Assembly (NCBI GenBank): GCA_937910695.1
Contig: CALEMW010000229.1
Coordinates: 1 to 46,849 of the forward strand
Direction: 5' to 3'
Origin: an uncultured bacterium
GTDB taxonomy: Bacteria; Krumholzibacteriota; Krumholzibacteriia; LZORAL124-64-63
Length of the DNA stretch: 46,849 nucleotides
Shown here: piece after piece, positions 8,453 to 18,921 of the stretch
Numbering within the stretch: the stretch's first letter is position 1
How the letters are laid out: each line of letters starts with the position of its first letter
Position numbers and translations under genes: made by a program
Notes under the pieces: model-generated
What the model was told of the DNA's origin: nothing
Seen by the model: the letters and a program-made list of their open reading frames with translations, nothing else
Database searches by the model: none

Positions 8453-8508
8453 CTCCCTATAAGCTATTAAATAATAGGTATTTAAGAATGTGGAAATATA
8501 TATCCTGT

Positions 8509-8541
8509 ATACTTGACTAAATGACTCTCCGATTCTATGTT
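8509..8541 (+). promoter_or_regulatory. suf promoter with IscR-type operator
   Basis: TTGACT (8513-8518) and TATGTT (8536-8541), 17 bases apart, form a promoter about 55 bases before the regulator start. Bases 8509-8533 match the proteobacterial IscR type-1 consensus, as I recall it, at 20 of 25 positions; the left half ATACTTGACT plus the AAAT centre is a full match, the right half is degenerate. The site covers the -35 box, so binding would repress the promoter. The downstream gene encodes an Rrf2/IscR-family protein, fitting autoregulation. The region around 8461-8520 is strikingly AT-rich for this sequence. Confidence 0.6.
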
Positions 8542-8594
8542 GTCCCCGCAATGAATATTGTTCTCAACTGGGCCTCTTGGCCCATGGGGGTCGC

Positions 8595-9077
8595 GTGAAG
8601 ATATCCAAAGCTGAGGAACAGTCCCTGCGCATCATGGCGCGGTTCGCCCGGGAGGGCGGCCAGTTGACGCTGGCCGAGCTTTCCGAGGTCGAACATCTCC
8701 CCGAAGCGACCATCGCCAAGCTGTTGGGTCGTTTGCGGGAGGGTGGGCTGGTCCTGGCTTTGCGCGGACGCAACGGGGGCTATTCCCTCGTCCGTCCCGC
8801 AGCGGAGATCAGCGCGGCCGACGTTATTCGGGCTCTCGGTCGTCCGGTCCTCGAGGGGAGCGGCTGCTCCCCCGAGCAACCCAACGATTCCGAGTGTCCT
8901 CGTGTGGGCAACTGCGGTCTGCGCAGTGTCTGGAAGCATCTCGCGCAGCAGGTCGGGGCGGTCCTGGAAACCATGTCCCTCGTCGATCTCTGCTGTACCG
9001 AAGAACAAGTCGAAGCGCAGTTGACCGGACTCGACGACGGACCCTTGGGGGTCGTCAGCGGTTCGGAGAGGAGTTGA
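8595..9077 (+). CDS. Rrf2-family Fe-S regulator of the suf operon (IscR/SufR-like)
   Basis: Likely sensor-repressor of Fe-S cluster assembly. The protein has 160 residues. The N-terminus MKISKAEEQSLRIMARFA leads into a helix-turn-helix (LTLAELSEVEHLPEATIAKLL), then wing LRGRNGGYSLVRP, then cysteines GCSPEQPNDSECPRVGNC (C-x9-C-x5-C) able to hold a cluster. The start is GTG at 8595; a TTG at 8577 would add six atypical residues. It ends 7 bases before sufC and is the first gene of the suf operon, behind an IscR-like operator. A regulator in this position is typical of SUF operons with SufU and SufT. Which form of the protein represses is not readable here. Confidence 0.88.
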   Translation: MKISKAEEQSLRIMARFAREGGQLTLAELSEVEHLPEATIAKLLGRLREGGLVLALRGRNGGYSLVRPAAEISAADVIRALGRPVLEGSGCSPEQPNDSECPRVGNCGLRSVWKHLAQQVGAVLETMSLVDLCCTEEQVEAQLTGLDDGPLGVVSGSERS

Positions 9078-9084
9078 CCCGATC

Positions 9085-9864
9085 ATGAAGAGTACCCGCA
9101 CTCCCGTGTTTTCATGCCGCGACCTCAAGGTGTCGATCGAAGGCAAGGAGATTGTCAAAGGCGTCGATCTCGAGGTTTACGCCGGTGAGAAGCACGCCCT
9201 GATGGGACCCAACGGATCCGGAAAATCGACCCTCGCGAGCGCCCTGATGGGGCATCCGAGCTACGAGGTGTCCGGTGAGATCTCGCTGCGCGGCGAACGC
9301 GTCGACGGCCTCGAGCCCGACCAACGCGCCCGGCTGGGCATGTTCCTGGGCTTCCAGTATCCCGTTGCGGTGCCCGGCGTTTCGGTGGCCAGCTTCCTGA
9401 GAGCGGCCCTGACCGCGAGGCGTGGTCAGGACATCCCCGTCCGCGAATTCCGCAAGGAGATGGATGCAGCCTTCGCCGAACTGGATGTGAGCAAGGACTT
9501 CGTATCGCGGTACCTCAACGAAGGGTTCTCCGGCGGCGAAAAGAAGCGCCTCGAGATCCTGCAGATGCTCATGCTGAAACCCGCTTTCGCCTTGCTCGAC
9601 GAGACCGATTCCGGCCTCGACATCGATGCGCTGAAGGTCGTGTCGGAAGGCATCAACAAGGCCGTCGGCCCCGATCAGGCCGTGCTGCTCGTGACCCACT
9701 ACCAGCGTATTTTGGACTACGTGAAGCCTGACGTGGTGCACGTGTTCATGGACGGCCGCATCGTGCGTTCCGGCGGCTTCGAGCTGGCCGGGGAGCTCGA
9801 GGCCAAGGGCTACGACTGGCTCCAGCCCGAAGCGGCCGCCGCCGGACTCGGGGGTGCGGCATGA
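9085..9864 (+). CDS. sufC: SUF ATPase SufC
   Basis: ATPase of the SufBCD scaffold on which Fe-S clusters are built in the cytoplasm. The protein has 259 residues, the usual SufC length. Walker [10 protein letters not shown] (about 41-49), the Q-loop region [10 protein letters not shown], signature FSGGEKKR, and Walker [13 protein letters not shown] are all intact. It starts 7 bases after the regulator gene and overlaps sufB by 4 bases (ATGA). Here sufC precedes sufB and sufD, unlike the sufB-D-C order of Actinobacteria. Confidence 0.96.
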   Translation: MKSTRTPVFSCRDLKVSIEGKEIVKGVDLEVYAGEKHALMGPNGSGKSTLASALMGHPSYEVSGEISLRGERVDGLEPDQRARLGMFLGFQYPVAVPGVSVASFLRAALTARRGQDIPVREFRKEMDAAFAELDVSKDFVSRYLNEGFSGGEKKRLEILQMLMLKPAFALLDETDSGLDIDALKVVSEGINKAVGPDQAVLLVTHYQRILDYVKPDVVHVFMDGRIVRSGGFELAGELEAKGYDWLQPEAAAAGLGGAA

Positions 9865-11279
9865 CTTCCCATCAGCAGATCGCCGGCATCGGAGAGGACT
9901 ACGAGTCCCGCTACGGCTTCCACAACGCCGAGGACTACATGACCAAGCTCCCCAAGGGGCTGGATCACGGCGTCGTCGAGGCGATCTCTCAGAAGAAGAT
10001 CGAGCCCGAGTGGATGAACACCGAGCGCCACAAGGCCCTCGACATCTTCCTGTCCAAGCCCATGCCCGGCTGGGGCGACCAGGATCTGCTCGGGGAGATC
10101 GACTTCGACAACATCCACTACTACATCCGCCCCAAGGGCGATCAGGCGCGCAGTTGGGACGACGTGCCCGAGGACATCAAGAACACGTTCGACCGCCTGG
10201 GCGTACCCGAAGCCGAACGCAAGTTCCTGGCGGGGGTGACGGCCCAGTACGAGTCCGAGGTGGTCTACCACTCCATCCGCGAGGATCTCGAGAAGCTGGG
10301 CGTGATCTTCATGGACATGGACTCGGGCCTGCGCGAGCACCCCGAGATCGTGAAGAAGTACTTCGGTACGGTGATCCCGACCCGGGACAACAAGTTCTCG
10401 GCCCTGAACACCGCCTGCTGGTCGGGCGGCTCGTTCATCTACATACCGCCGAACGTCAAGGTCGACATTCCGCTGCAGGCGTACTTCCGCATCAACGCCG
10501 AGAACATGGGCCAGTTCGAGCGTACGCTGATCATCGCCGACGAGGGCAGTTCGGTTCATTACATCGAAGGCTGCACGGCGCCGACCTACTCGTCCGACTC
10601 GCTGCACTCGGCGGTCGTGGAGCTGATCGCACTCAAGGGTGCGCACATCCGTTACACGACGATCCAGAACTGGTCGACCAACGTCTTCAACCTGGTGACC
10701 AAGCGGGCTCATGCCTACGAGGACGCCGTGGTCGAGTGGGTCGACGGCAACATCGGCTCCAAGCTGACGATGAAGTACCCGGCCATCGTTCTGAAAGGGG
10801 AGCGGGCCCACGGCGAAGTGCTGTCCATCGCCTTCGCGGGGCACGGTCAGCATCAGGACGCCGGCGCCAAGATGATCCATGCCGCGCCCAACACCACCTC
10901 GCGCATCGTGAGCAAGAGCATCAGCAAGGACGACGGCCGTTCGTCGTACCGAGGTCTGGTGCAGGTGGCGCGGAACTGTCCAGGCTGCCGTACCAACGTG
11001 GAATGCGATGCCTTGTTGATCGGCGATGCAGCGCGATCGGATACCTACCCGACCATGGACATCGCCGAAAACGACGTGTCGGTGGAGCACGAGGCCCGTG
11101 TTTCTAAGGTGGCCGAGGAACAGCTGTTCTATCTGCAGAGCCGCGGTCTTACTCCCGACAAGGCCCGGATGATGATCGTCAACGGTTTCATCGAACCCTT
11201 CGTGAAGGAGCTGCCGATGGAGTACGCCGTGGAGCTCAACAGGCTGATCGAGCTGGAAATGGAGGGATCCATTGGCTGA
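9861..11279 (+). CDS. sufB: SUF scaffold protein SufB
   Basis: Core scaffold subunit that receives sulfur and assembles the nascent cluster with SufC and SufD. The protein has 472 residues, a normal length. Recognisable conserved blocks are [35 protein letters not shown], the strongly conserved [15 protein letters not shown], and [14 protein letters not shown] with clustered cysteines, followed by the C-terminal [17 protein letters not shown] helix. Its start overlaps sufC by 4 bases and its end overlaps sufD by 8. Confidence 0.96.
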   Translation: MTSHQQIAGIGEDYESRYGFHNAEDYMTKLPKGLDHGVVEAISQKKIEPEWMNTERHKALDIFLSKPMPGWGDQDLLGEIDFDNIHYYIRPKGDQARSWDDVPEDIKNTFDRLGVPEAERKFLAGVTAQYESEVVYHSIREDLEKLGVIFMDMDSGLREHPEIVKKYFGTVIPTRDNKFSALNTACWSGGSFIYIPPNVKVDIPLQAYFRINAENMGQFERTLIIADEGSSVHYIEGCTAPTYSSDSLHSAVVELIALKGAHIRYTTIQNWSTNVFNLVTKRAHAYEDAVVEWVDGNIGSKLTMKYPAIVLKGERAHGEVLSIAFAGHGQHQDAGAKMIHAAPNTTSRIVSKSISKDDGRSSYRGLVQVARNCPGCRTNVECDALLIGDAARSDTYPTMDIAENDVSVEHEARVSKVAEEQLFYLQSRGLTPDKARMMIVNGFIEPFVKELPMEYAVELNRLIELEMEGSIG

Positions 11280-12543
11280 TGCGAACATCTCCGTCCTGAG
11301 CGGACGCACCGGCGATGTCCGGGCCGTTTCGACCTTGTTGAACGAATCCGCCGCCCTGGCATCCAGGCGCGGTGCGGCCTATGCGCGTTTCGAAGCTGCA
11401 CGACCGCCTTCGCGGGTGGAGCACCTGTGGCGTTTCACCAATCCTGAGAACCTGCTGCCGGCGACGCTGCGGCCTGCCGGCATCGAGGCACCCCTCGAGG
11501 CAATGGTGGGGAGTGCCGCCACGGTCGTATTGAGCCCAGGTTTGCCGGCGAGGATCGAAATCAGCGACGAGGCCGCAGCCGCGGGTCTCGTCGTGTGTTC
11601 CCTGGCCGACGGTCCCGACGGCGCCGATCGGTTGGGAGAAGCCGCCGGCGACGACGGCTACTTCACGACTCTCAACGACTCCGCCTGGAATACGGGGCTG
11701 TTGATCCGCGCCCCGCGCCATATGGTCTTGTCCGGGCCGGTGCACGTGGTGGTCCACGCCTCCGGCGGCGTTGCTGCACCGCGTTTGCTGTTGATCGCGG
11801 AAGAAGGCGCCGACATCTCCTTGGTGGAAGACCACCGTGGCGGTAACGAGGATACGCGCGTCGTGGGGGTGACCGAGATTCTGGCCGGAGCCAACGCTCA
11901 TGTCCGCCACGTCGTGGTCCAGACCTGGGGCGAAGGTGTGCACGGCCACCTCGGGGTCCATGCCAAGATCGACCGCGACGCTAACCTCAAGACCGCCTTC
12001 TGCGGCCTCGGCTCACGCCGCGCCAAGCTTGAACTGGTCACGAACCTGGCCGGTGAGGGATCGCGCAGCGAAATGACGGGCGTGACACTGGCCGCGGACC
12101 GCCAGCATATCGATGTGCATACGCGCCACGTGCACACCGCAGGGCGGACGACCAGCGACATCGACTTCAAGTCTGTCGCCGCGGGTCACGCTCACAACAG
12201 CTACACGGGTCTGATCCGCATCGAAAAAGAAGCCCGTGAGGTGGAGGCGTACCAGGAGAACCGCAACCTGCTGCTCTCGGATCAGTGCCGTGCCGACTCC
12301 ATTCCCGAGCTCGAGATTCTCAACCAGGATGTCTCCTGCAGCCACGGTGCGACGGTGGCACCCATCGATGAGAATCAGGTCTTCTACTTGGAGAGTCGAG
12401 GCATTCCCCGGCGCCTGGCGCGTCGTCTCATCGTGCGCGGGTTTTTGGAGAAGACCCTCGTCCGTCTGCCTGAGGCCTTGCGGGTCCAGGTGGAGGAGAC
12501 CGTCGACCGGAGGCTCGACGATCTCGAGGGAGAGGCGAAATGA
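11272..12543 (+). CDS. sufD: SUF scaffold protein SufD
   Basis: Partner of SufB and SufC in the cluster-assembly complex. The protein has 423 residues. The N-terminal half is divergent, as is usual; the C-terminal beta-helix and tail carry [32 protein letters not shown] (with the conserved histidine after Cys) and [18 protein letters not shown]. The start is TTG at 11272 with GGAGGG five bases upstream; no better in-frame start is present nearby. The gene overlaps sufB by 8 bases and sufS by 4. Confidence 0.94.
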   Translation: MADANISVLSGRTGDVRAVSTLLNESAALASRRGAAYARFEAARPPSRVEHLWRFTNPENLLPATLRPAGIEAPLEAMVGSAATVVLSPGLPARIEISDEAAAAGLVVCSLADGPDGADRLGEAAGDDGYFTTLNDSAWNTGLLIRAPRHMVLSGPVHVVVHASGGVAAPRLLLIAEEGADISLVEDHRGGNEDTRVVGVTEILAGANAHVRHVVVQTWGEGVHGHLGVHAKIDRDANLKTAFCGLGSRRAKLELVTNLAGEGSRSEMTGVTLAADRQHIDVHTRHVHTAGRTTSDIDFKSVAAGHAHNSYTGLIRIEKEAREVEAYQENRNLLLSDQCRADSIPELEILNQDVSCSHGATVAPIDENQVFYLESRGIPRRLARRLIVRGFLEKTLVRLPEALRVQVEETVDRRLDDLEGEAK

Positions 12544-13835
12544 ATGGTCGCGAACAGGATCTGAAGGCTCCGGCCGGCGCCGTCCCTTGTGCCGGACAGT
12601 CGAGCGGCTGTGAACGCTGCGAAGCCATGTTCCGCGAGCGATTCCCGATCTTGAGCCGCAAGGTGAACGGGCATCCTCTGGTGTATCTGGACTCCAGCGC
12701 TACGGCTCAGAAACCCGAGGCGGTGATCGCCGCCGAAGCGCGGTTCTACAGGGAACACAACGCCAACGTTCACCGGGGCATGCACTCTTTGGCCGCCGAG
12801 GCCACCGACCTGTATGAGGCCTGCCGTAAGCGGGTGGCGCGTTTTCTCGGGGTGAGCGATTCGATGCAGGTTGTCGTGACTTCGGGGACCACCGAGGCCC
12901 TCAACCTCGCCGCCCTCGGTACCGCGCCGCGACTGCGACCCGGCGACGAGATCCTGGTCACGGAGATGGAGCACCATGCCAACCTCGTGCCCTGGTTCGA
13001 AGCGGCGAAGAGGGAGGGCGCCGTCATGCGGGTCCTCCCGATTCTCGACGATGGTCGCCTCGACCTGGCGCAGCTGCCCGCCCTTCTGAACGAGCGCACG
13101 CGAGTCGTGGCCCTGACTCACGTATCGAACGTACTGGGCACGATCAATCCGGTGGCCGAGGTCGCCGAGGCGGCCCATCGCCATGGCGCGCTGGTGGTGG
13201 TCGACGCCGCCCAGTCGGTGGGGCACATGCCCTTGCGCTTCGACGACCTGGGCGCCGATCTGCTGGCCTTCTCCGCTCACAAGGTCTACGGGCCCATGGG
13301 CCTGGGATTCCTGGTCGGCACGGAGCAGGCCCTGGCCGACCTCGCTCCTATCACCTTCGGCGGCGAGATGATCGAAACGGTGACCCTCGACGGCGCGACC
13401 TGGGCCGAAGTCCCGTTCCGCTTCGAGGCCGGCACGCCCAACGTAGCCGGTGCGGCGGCATTTCCGCCGGCTCTGGACATGCTCGATGAGGCCACCCTCG
13501 AACGGGTCCGCACCCATGAGATCTCCGTTACGGCCAACGCTCTCGAGACGTTGTCCGCCATCGATGGGATGCGGGTCTTCGGGCCGACGGACGCGGCACA
13601 ACGCGGTGGGCTCGTGAGTTTCCACGATCCCTTCGTCCATCCCCACGATATGGCCCAGCTCCTCGACGCCCGCGGCGTCGCGGTACGGGCCGGTCACCAC
13701 TGCGCCCAGCCCCTGCACAGGCGGCTCGGGGTGGTAGCCACGACGAGAGCCTCATTCGCGCTCACCACCACTCACGACGAGATAGACATGCTGGCCGACG
13801 CCGTCGCCCAGGCAAGGAGCGTGTTCGGAGCATGA
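12540..13835 (+). CDS. sufS: Group II cysteine desulfurase SufS
   Basis: PLP enzyme that takes sulfur from cysteine for cluster assembly, passing it through SufU. The protein has 431 residues. PLP lysine Lys248 lies in SAHKVYGP; the catalytic Cys388 is in RAGHHCAQPLHRR, and RFEAGTPNVAGAA is conserved. About 29 residues before the normal start of the fold (FRERFPILS) are unusual and hold three cysteines: Cys17, Cys24 and Cys27. The ATG at 12540 has GGGAGAGG upstream and overlaps sufD by ATGA; the inner ATG at 12627 has no ribosome site, so the extension is probably real. Confidence 0.95.
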   Translation: MNGREQDLKAPAGAVPCAGQSSGCERCEAMFRERFPILSRKVNGHPLVYLDSSATAQKPEAVIAAEARFYREHNANVHRGMHSLAAEATDLYEACRKRVARFLGVSDSMQVVVTSGTTEALNLAALGTAPRLRPGDEILVTEMEHHANLVPWFEAAKREGAVMRVLPILDDGRLDLAQLPALLNERTRVVALTHVSNVLGTINPVAEVAEAAHRHGALVVVDAAQSVGHMPLRFDDLGADLLAFSAHKVYGPMGLGFLVGTEQALADLAPITFGGEMIETVTLDGATWAEVPFRFEAGTPNVAGAAAFPPALDMLDEATLERVRTHEISVTANALETLSAIDGMRVFGPTDAAQRGGLVSFHDPFVHPHDMAQLLDARGVAVRAGHHCAQPLHRRLGVVATTRASFALTTTHDEIDMLADAVAQARSVFGA

Positions 13836-14296
13836 TGGACGAACTCTACCGAGAGGTGCTGCTGGACCATCACCGCAGTCCTCGTCACAAGGCCTCCTTG
13901 TCGGAGTACGATTCCGAGGCCAGCGGCAAGAACCCCTCCTGCGGCGACGAGGTCACTCTTCAGCTCGCCTTTGACGGCGATGTGGTCGCCGACGTGTCGG
14001 TGGACACTCATGGCTGCGCCATCGCGACGGCCAGCGGTTCGATCCTGGCGGAACTGGTGGTCGGACGCAGCCGCGCCGAAGTCCGTCGTCTCGCCGAGGC
14101 CTTCCGTCAAATCATGCATTCCAAAGACGGTGAACTGGCCGACGACCTCGACCCCGGCGACCTCGAGGTCCTGACCGGCGTCCGCAACTTTCCGGTGCGC
14201 GTGAAGTGCGCCCTGCTGCCCTGGATCACGCTGCTCGAGGCCGTCACGGCCGCCGATCAGGGCCGCGCTGCGGCCGAAGCCACCACGGAGGTATGA
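13832..14296 (+). CDS. sufU: Zinc-dependent sulfurtransferase SufU
   Basis: SufU accepts persulfide sulfur from SufS and hands it to SufB. The protein has 154 residues. The metal and acceptor ligands are present: Cys37 and Asp39 in NPSCGDE, Cys62 in THGCAIATASGS, and Cys126 in RVKCALLPW. The spacing between the second and third regions fits SufU rather than IscU. The start overlaps sufS by ATGA. Its presence beside SufS defines this as a SufSU system, without SufE. Confidence 0.95.
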   Translation: MMDELYREVLLDHHRSPRHKASLSEYDSEASGKNPSCGDEVTLQLAFDGDVVADVSVDTHGCAIATASGSILAELVVGRSRAEVRRLAEAFRQIMHSKDGELADDLDPGDLEVLTGVRNFPVRVKCALLPWITLLEAVTAADQGRAAAEATTEV

Positions 14297-14298
14297 GG

Positions 14299-14616
14299 AT
14301 GAGTGCACTGAGCCCCAACGTCGTGCTCGAGGCGATCCGCCCGGTCATCGACCCCGAACTGAACATGTCCATCGTCGATCTGGGTCTCATCCGCGGGATC
14401 AAGGTGGAGGAAGAGACCGGCGACGTGGAGGTCGACCTGACCCTCACGAGTCCCATGTGCCCGATGGCGCCGGAGATCATCGCCAAGACCCGCGAAGCGG
14501 TCCTCGGCGTCGAGGGTGCCAACAACTGCATGGTGGAGCTGGTCTGGAGCCCGCCTTGGGATCCGCGGACGGATGCGACCGAGGATTGCCGGGCGGAACT
14601 GGGGATTTGGGACTGA
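14299..14616 (+). CDS. sufT: MIP18/DUF59-family Fe-S maturation protein (SufT)
   Basis: SufT-type proteins help deliver Fe-S clusters to target enzymes. The protein has 105 residues, a single DUF59 domain: IDPELNMSIVDLGLIRGI, then LTSPMCPMAPEI with the conserved cysteine, then the typical tail WSPPWDPRTDATEDC and a C-terminal GIWD. GGAGG at 14287-14291 favours ATG 14299; ATG 14293 would overlap sufU by the operon's usual ATGA but lies too close to that site. It is the last gene of the suf operon, before a strong terminator. Confidence 0.9.
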   Translation: MSALSPNVVLEAIRPVIDPELNMSIVDLGLIRGIKVEEETGDVEVDLTLTSPMCPMAPEIIAKTREAVLGVEGANNCMVELVWSPPWDPRTDATEDCRAELGIWD

Positions 14617-14647
14617 GTCCCGATGCATGATGGCGGGGGATGGAGAA

Positions 14648-14673
14648 GGGGCGGCACCGTGTGGTGCCGCCCC
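14648..14673. terminator. Probable bidirectional terminator between suf and the TolB-like gene
   Basis: A perfect 11-bp stem (14648-14658 with 14663-14673) closes on GTGT. It lies between convergent genes. The plus-strand tail is TCTATTGTTT and the minus-strand tail TTCTCC, so it can serve both directions, better for suf. Confidence 0.82.
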
Positions 14674-14703
14674 TCTATTGTTTCGGCCGGACTGGGCTTG
14701 GTT

Positions 14704-15753
14704 CTAGTCCTTCCACTCCGTCACAAAGATGTTCGTATCCCGAGGCCCCGTGTTGTGCCGGTTGCTCCCGAACACGAAGGTCTTGCCGTCGGGGGCCCAC
14801 ATGGGGAAACCGTCGAAGCCCTCGCTGAAGGTGATCTGCTCGAGGTTCCCGCCGTCGACGTCCACCATCCACAGGTCGAACTCCCGGCCGCGCGGGTCCG
14901 GGTAGTTGCTCGCGAAGATGATCTTCTCTCCAGAGGGATGGAAGAACGGGCCGAACGATGCGCAGCCCATTTCGGTGATCTGTGTCTGGTCGCTGCCGTC
15001 GGCATTCATCACGCGGATCTCCATGACCGATGGGCGAACCTTCTGGTCGGCCAGCAGACGCTGGTAGTCGTCCAGGGCCGGGCCTACTTCGGGATAGTGG
15101 CTGCGGTAGCAGATCTTCGTGCCGTCGGGGGAGAAGAAGGCGCCGCCGTCGTAGCCGGGGGTGTCGGTCAGCCGCGTCACGTTGTCGCCGTCGAGGTCCA
15201 TGGTGTAGATGTCCAGGTCGCCGTCGCGGGTGCTGGTGAACACGATGGTGCTGCCGTCGGGGGAGATGGTGGCCTCGGCGTCGTAGCCCGGCGTGGCGGT
15301 CAGGGGCACCAGCTCGTGGGACGCGAGGTCGAGCTTGAAGATGTCGTAGCCGGCGAAGATGCCCCAGACGTAACCCTGGCTCATGTCCGGGGGCGTGGGG
15401 CACTCGTCGCCGGCGAGGTGGGTGGAGGCGTAGATCACCTGGGAGTCGTCGCCGGTGAAGTAGGCGCAGGTGGTGCGGCCTTTGCCGGTGGAGATCAGCT
15501 CGGGGTCGCCGCCGGTGGCGGGGATCATGACGATCTGGTCGCAGGGGTATTCTTCGCGGGTGGTCTGGAAAACCAGACGCTGCGAGTCATAGGAGAAGTA
15601 GGCCTCGGCGTTCTCGCCACCGTCGGTGAGCATGGTCACCGGGCCGAAGTGGATCTCGCGGGGGTCGGGGTCGTAAGTACGGGGGAGATCGGCGGCCAGG
15701 GCGAGGGCTGCGGTCATCAACGCCGCAGCGGCGATCAAGAGTGATTTCGACAT
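14704..15753 (-). CDS. Secreted TolB-like beta-propeller protein (PD40/WD40-like repeats)
   Basis: The protein has 349 residues. The signal peptide MSKSLLIAAAALMTAALALA predicts export. The mature chain is a string of PD40-type blades with SPDG or near-SPDG turns: ISPDGSTIVFTSTRDGDLDI, FSPDGTKICYRS, HPSGEKIIFASN and APDGKTFVFGSN. Two neighbouring blades share a TPGYD lead-in, suggesting recent internal duplication. It lacks the TolB N-terminal domain, so it is not the Tol-Pal protein proper. The start at 15753 has AAGGAGA upstream; an in-frame upstream ATG would put 68 non-signal residues before it. It stands alone and its function is unknown. Confidence 0.85.
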   Translation of the reverse strand: MSKSLLIAAAALMTAALALAADLPRTYDPDPREIHFGPVTMLTDGGENAEAYFSYDSQRLVFQTTREEYPCDQIVMIPATGGDPELISTGKGRTTCAYFTGDDSQVIYASTHLAGDECPTPPDMSQGYVWGIFAGYDIFKLDLASHELVPLTATPGYDAEATISPDGSTIVFTSTRDGDLDIYTMDLDGDNVTRLTDTPGYDGGAFFSPDGTKICYRSHYPEVGPALDDYQRLLADQKVRPSVMEIRVMNADGSDQTQITEMGCASFGPFFHPSGEKIIFASNYPDPRGREFDLWMVDVDGGNLEQITFSEGFDGFPMWAPDGKTFVFGSNRHNTGPRDTNIFVTEWKD

Positions 15754-15927
15754 AACTTCTCCTTCTGAGGGCCGTGAACGCGGAAATCTACTACACATGA
15801 CCGGAATCGCCACTAATTCTCTATGAAATGGTCCTGAACCTTGCGCTTCGTGTCGAATCTTGTACTGTGAGGTCCGGTATCGAAGACGCCGTCTCTCGAC
15901 GGTGGACGCCAGCGGAAGGACGTTTCC

Positions 15928-17091
<1,164 letters not shown>

Positions 17092-17092
17092 C

Positions 17093-17374
17093 ATGCATGA
17101 ACTCGTGCAAGCAGTCACCGTGTTCGTACTCGCGGTCTACATCGGCTTCGAAATCATCACCAAGGTGCCACCCACCCTGCACACGCCCCTGATGTCTGGC
17201 TCGAACGCCATCTCCGGCATCACGCTCATCGGTGCGGTCATCTCGACCCGGGTCGACAACCCGAAGCTGGCGACGATCCTCGGCGTCTGCGCCGTAGCCT
17301 TCGCCATGGTCAACGTCGTGGGCGGCTACATGGTCACCCACCGCATGCTCGACATGTTCAAGGGAAAGAGGTGA
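17093..17374 (+). CDS. pntAB: NAD(P) transhydrogenase, alpha subunit part 2 (membrane)
   Basis: Membrane domain II part contributed by the alpha side. The protein has 93 residues with three hydrophobic segments, including VFVLAVYIGFEIITKVPPTLHTPLMSG-type sequence that carries the conserved HTPLMSG motif, and a C-terminal THRMLDMFKGK. ATG 17093 follows the pntAA stop directly, with GGGAGGGG as ribosome site. It pairs with PntB to form the proton channel. Confidence 0.94.
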   Translation: MHELVQAVTVFVLAVYIGFEIITKVPPTLHTPLMSGSNAISGITLIGAVISTRVDNPKLATILGVCAVAFAMVNVVGGYMVTHRMLDMFKGKR

Positions 17375-17378
17375 GACC

Positions 17379-18764
17379 GTGACGTTTCTGATCGACATCG
17401 GCTGGGTCAACCTGGCCTACGTTGCGGCCTCGATCCTCTTCATTTCGGGGCTCAAGGGCCTGACCCATCCCCGCACGGCCGTGCGCGGCAACCTCATGAG
17501 CGCCGTCGGCATGCTGCTGGCGGTGGTGGTGACACTGCTCGCCAACGGTCTCGACTACCAGTGGATCCTCTTGGGTGCGGTGATCGGCGGCGCCATCGGT
17601 GCGGTCGCGGCGGCCCGCGTGCAGATGACCCAGATGCCCGAAATGGTGGCCCTGTTCAACGGCTTCGGCGGCGGTGCTTCGGTGCTCGTGGCCGGTGCGG
17701 CGTTTTTGATCACGGCCGATCCCAACGCCCAGACGACCATCGCCACGGGCCTTTCGGGGCTGATCGGCGCGGTGACCTTCACCGGTTCGTTGATCGCGTT
17801 TCTGAAGCTGGCCGAGATCATGCCGGGTCGGGCCATCGGCTTTCCTGGCATGAAGATTTTCAATGCCGTGGTCGGTCTCGGGGCCCTGGCCTGCGTTGGC
17901 TGGCTTACGGTCGACCCCTCGGCGACCGTGGCGTACTGGATCATCGTGGCGGCGGCCGGCGTGCTGGGCGTGACCTTGACCATTCCCATCGGCGGCGCCG
18001 ACATGCCGGTGGTGATCTCGCTGCTCAACTCGTACTCCGGTCTTGCAGCCACCGCCACCGGCTTCGTGCTGATGAACAACGTGCTGATCATCGCCGGTTC
18101 GCTGGTCGGCGCCTCGGGAATCATCCTCACGAAGATCATGTGCAAGGCCATGAACCGCTCACTGACCAGCGTGCTCTTCGGCACGTTCGGCCCGAGCGCC
18201 GATGGCCCGAGCGCCGACGTCGTCTATGGCGGCAGGGTCAAATCGACCTCGCCGGAAGAAGTGGCGATGCTGCTGGAGAACGCCCAGCGCGTACTCGTGG
18301 TGCCCGGATACGGCATGGCCGTGGCCCAGGCCCAGCATACCGTGCGCGACATGGCCAACCTGCTTGAGGCCCGGGGTGTGCTGGTGGAGTACGGCATCCA
18401 TCCGGTGGCGGGTCGCATGCCCGGCCACATGAACGTGCTGCTCGCCGAGGCCGACGTGCCCTACGAGAGCCTGCGCGAAATGGACGACATCAATCCCGAG
18501 ATGGAGCAGGTCGACGTCTGCATGGTCATCGGCGCCAACGACGTCGTGAATCCGGTGGCCCGCACCGATCCGCAGAGCCCCATCGCCGGCATGCCGATCA
18601 TCGACGTGGACAAGGCCCGGACGGTGGTCGTGGTCAAACGCTCGCTGAGTCCGGGTTTCGCGGGGATTCCGAATCCGCTGTTCGCCGCCGACAACACGTT
18701 GATGATGTTCGGCGACGGCAAGAAGGCCCTTCAGGAGCTCAACAGCGCCTTGAAAGACGTGTAA
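17379..18764 (+). CDS. pntB: NAD(P) transhydrogenase, beta subunit
   Basis: Membrane domain II helices plus the NADP(H)-binding domain III. The protein has 461 residues. The N-terminal half has eight or nine hydrophobic helices with GGADMPVVISLLNSYSG, and the C-terminal domain carries VPGYGMAVAQAQ, GRMPGHMNVLLAEADVPY and the conserved VIGANDVVNPVAR block for NADP binding. The start is GTG at 17379, preceded by AGAGGTGA. It is the last gene of pntAA-AB-B and is followed by a strong terminator. Confidence 0.96.
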   Translation: MTFLIDIGWVNLAYVAASILFISGLKGLTHPRTAVRGNLMSAVGMLLAVVVTLLANGLDYQWILLGAVIGGAIGAVAAARVQMTQMPEMVALFNGFGGGASVLVAGAAFLITADPNAQTTIATGLSGLIGAVTFTGSLIAFLKLAEIMPGRAIGFPGMKIFNAVVGLGALACVGWLTVDPSATVAYWIIVAAAGVLGVTLTIPIGGADMPVVISLLNSYSGLAATATGFVLMNNVLIIAGSLVGASGIILTKIMCKAMNRSLTSVLFGTFGPSADGPSADVVYGGRVKSTSPEEVAMLLENAQRVLVVPGYGMAVAQAQHTVRDMANLLEARGVLVEYGIHPVAGRMPGHMNVLLAEADVPYESLREMDDINPEMEQVDVCMVIGANDVVNPVARTDPQSPIAGMPIIDVDKARTVVVVKRSLSPGFAGIPNPLFAADNTLMMFGDGKKALQELNSALKDV

Positions 18765-18789
18765 ATTTCTCCTCTCAGCGTGGTGGATC

Positions 18790-18819
18790 GAAGGCCCGTC
18801 GCAGCAGCGGCGGGCCTTC
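18790..18819 (+). terminator. Rho-independent terminator after pntB
   Basis: A 9-bp perfect outer stem (18790-18798 with 18811-18819) continues inward to a 13-bp stem with one G-T pair and an AGCA loop, and is followed by TTATAT. Confidence 0.82.
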
Positions 18820-18921
18820 TTATATCCTTGGCAACTGGCGGGTTGAATTGACCGCGCGCAGGTGTTAATGGTTGCGCACACAGTTCACTGCACTCTGGGA
18901 CGCCAGCACTGGAGAATGTCC

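Noticed and set aside
8570-8583. Small hairpin GGGCC-TCTT-GGCCC in the suf leader as a terminator or attenuator
   Set aside because: Only five pairs, no T-run, and it abuts the ribosome site; at most a minor translational effect.
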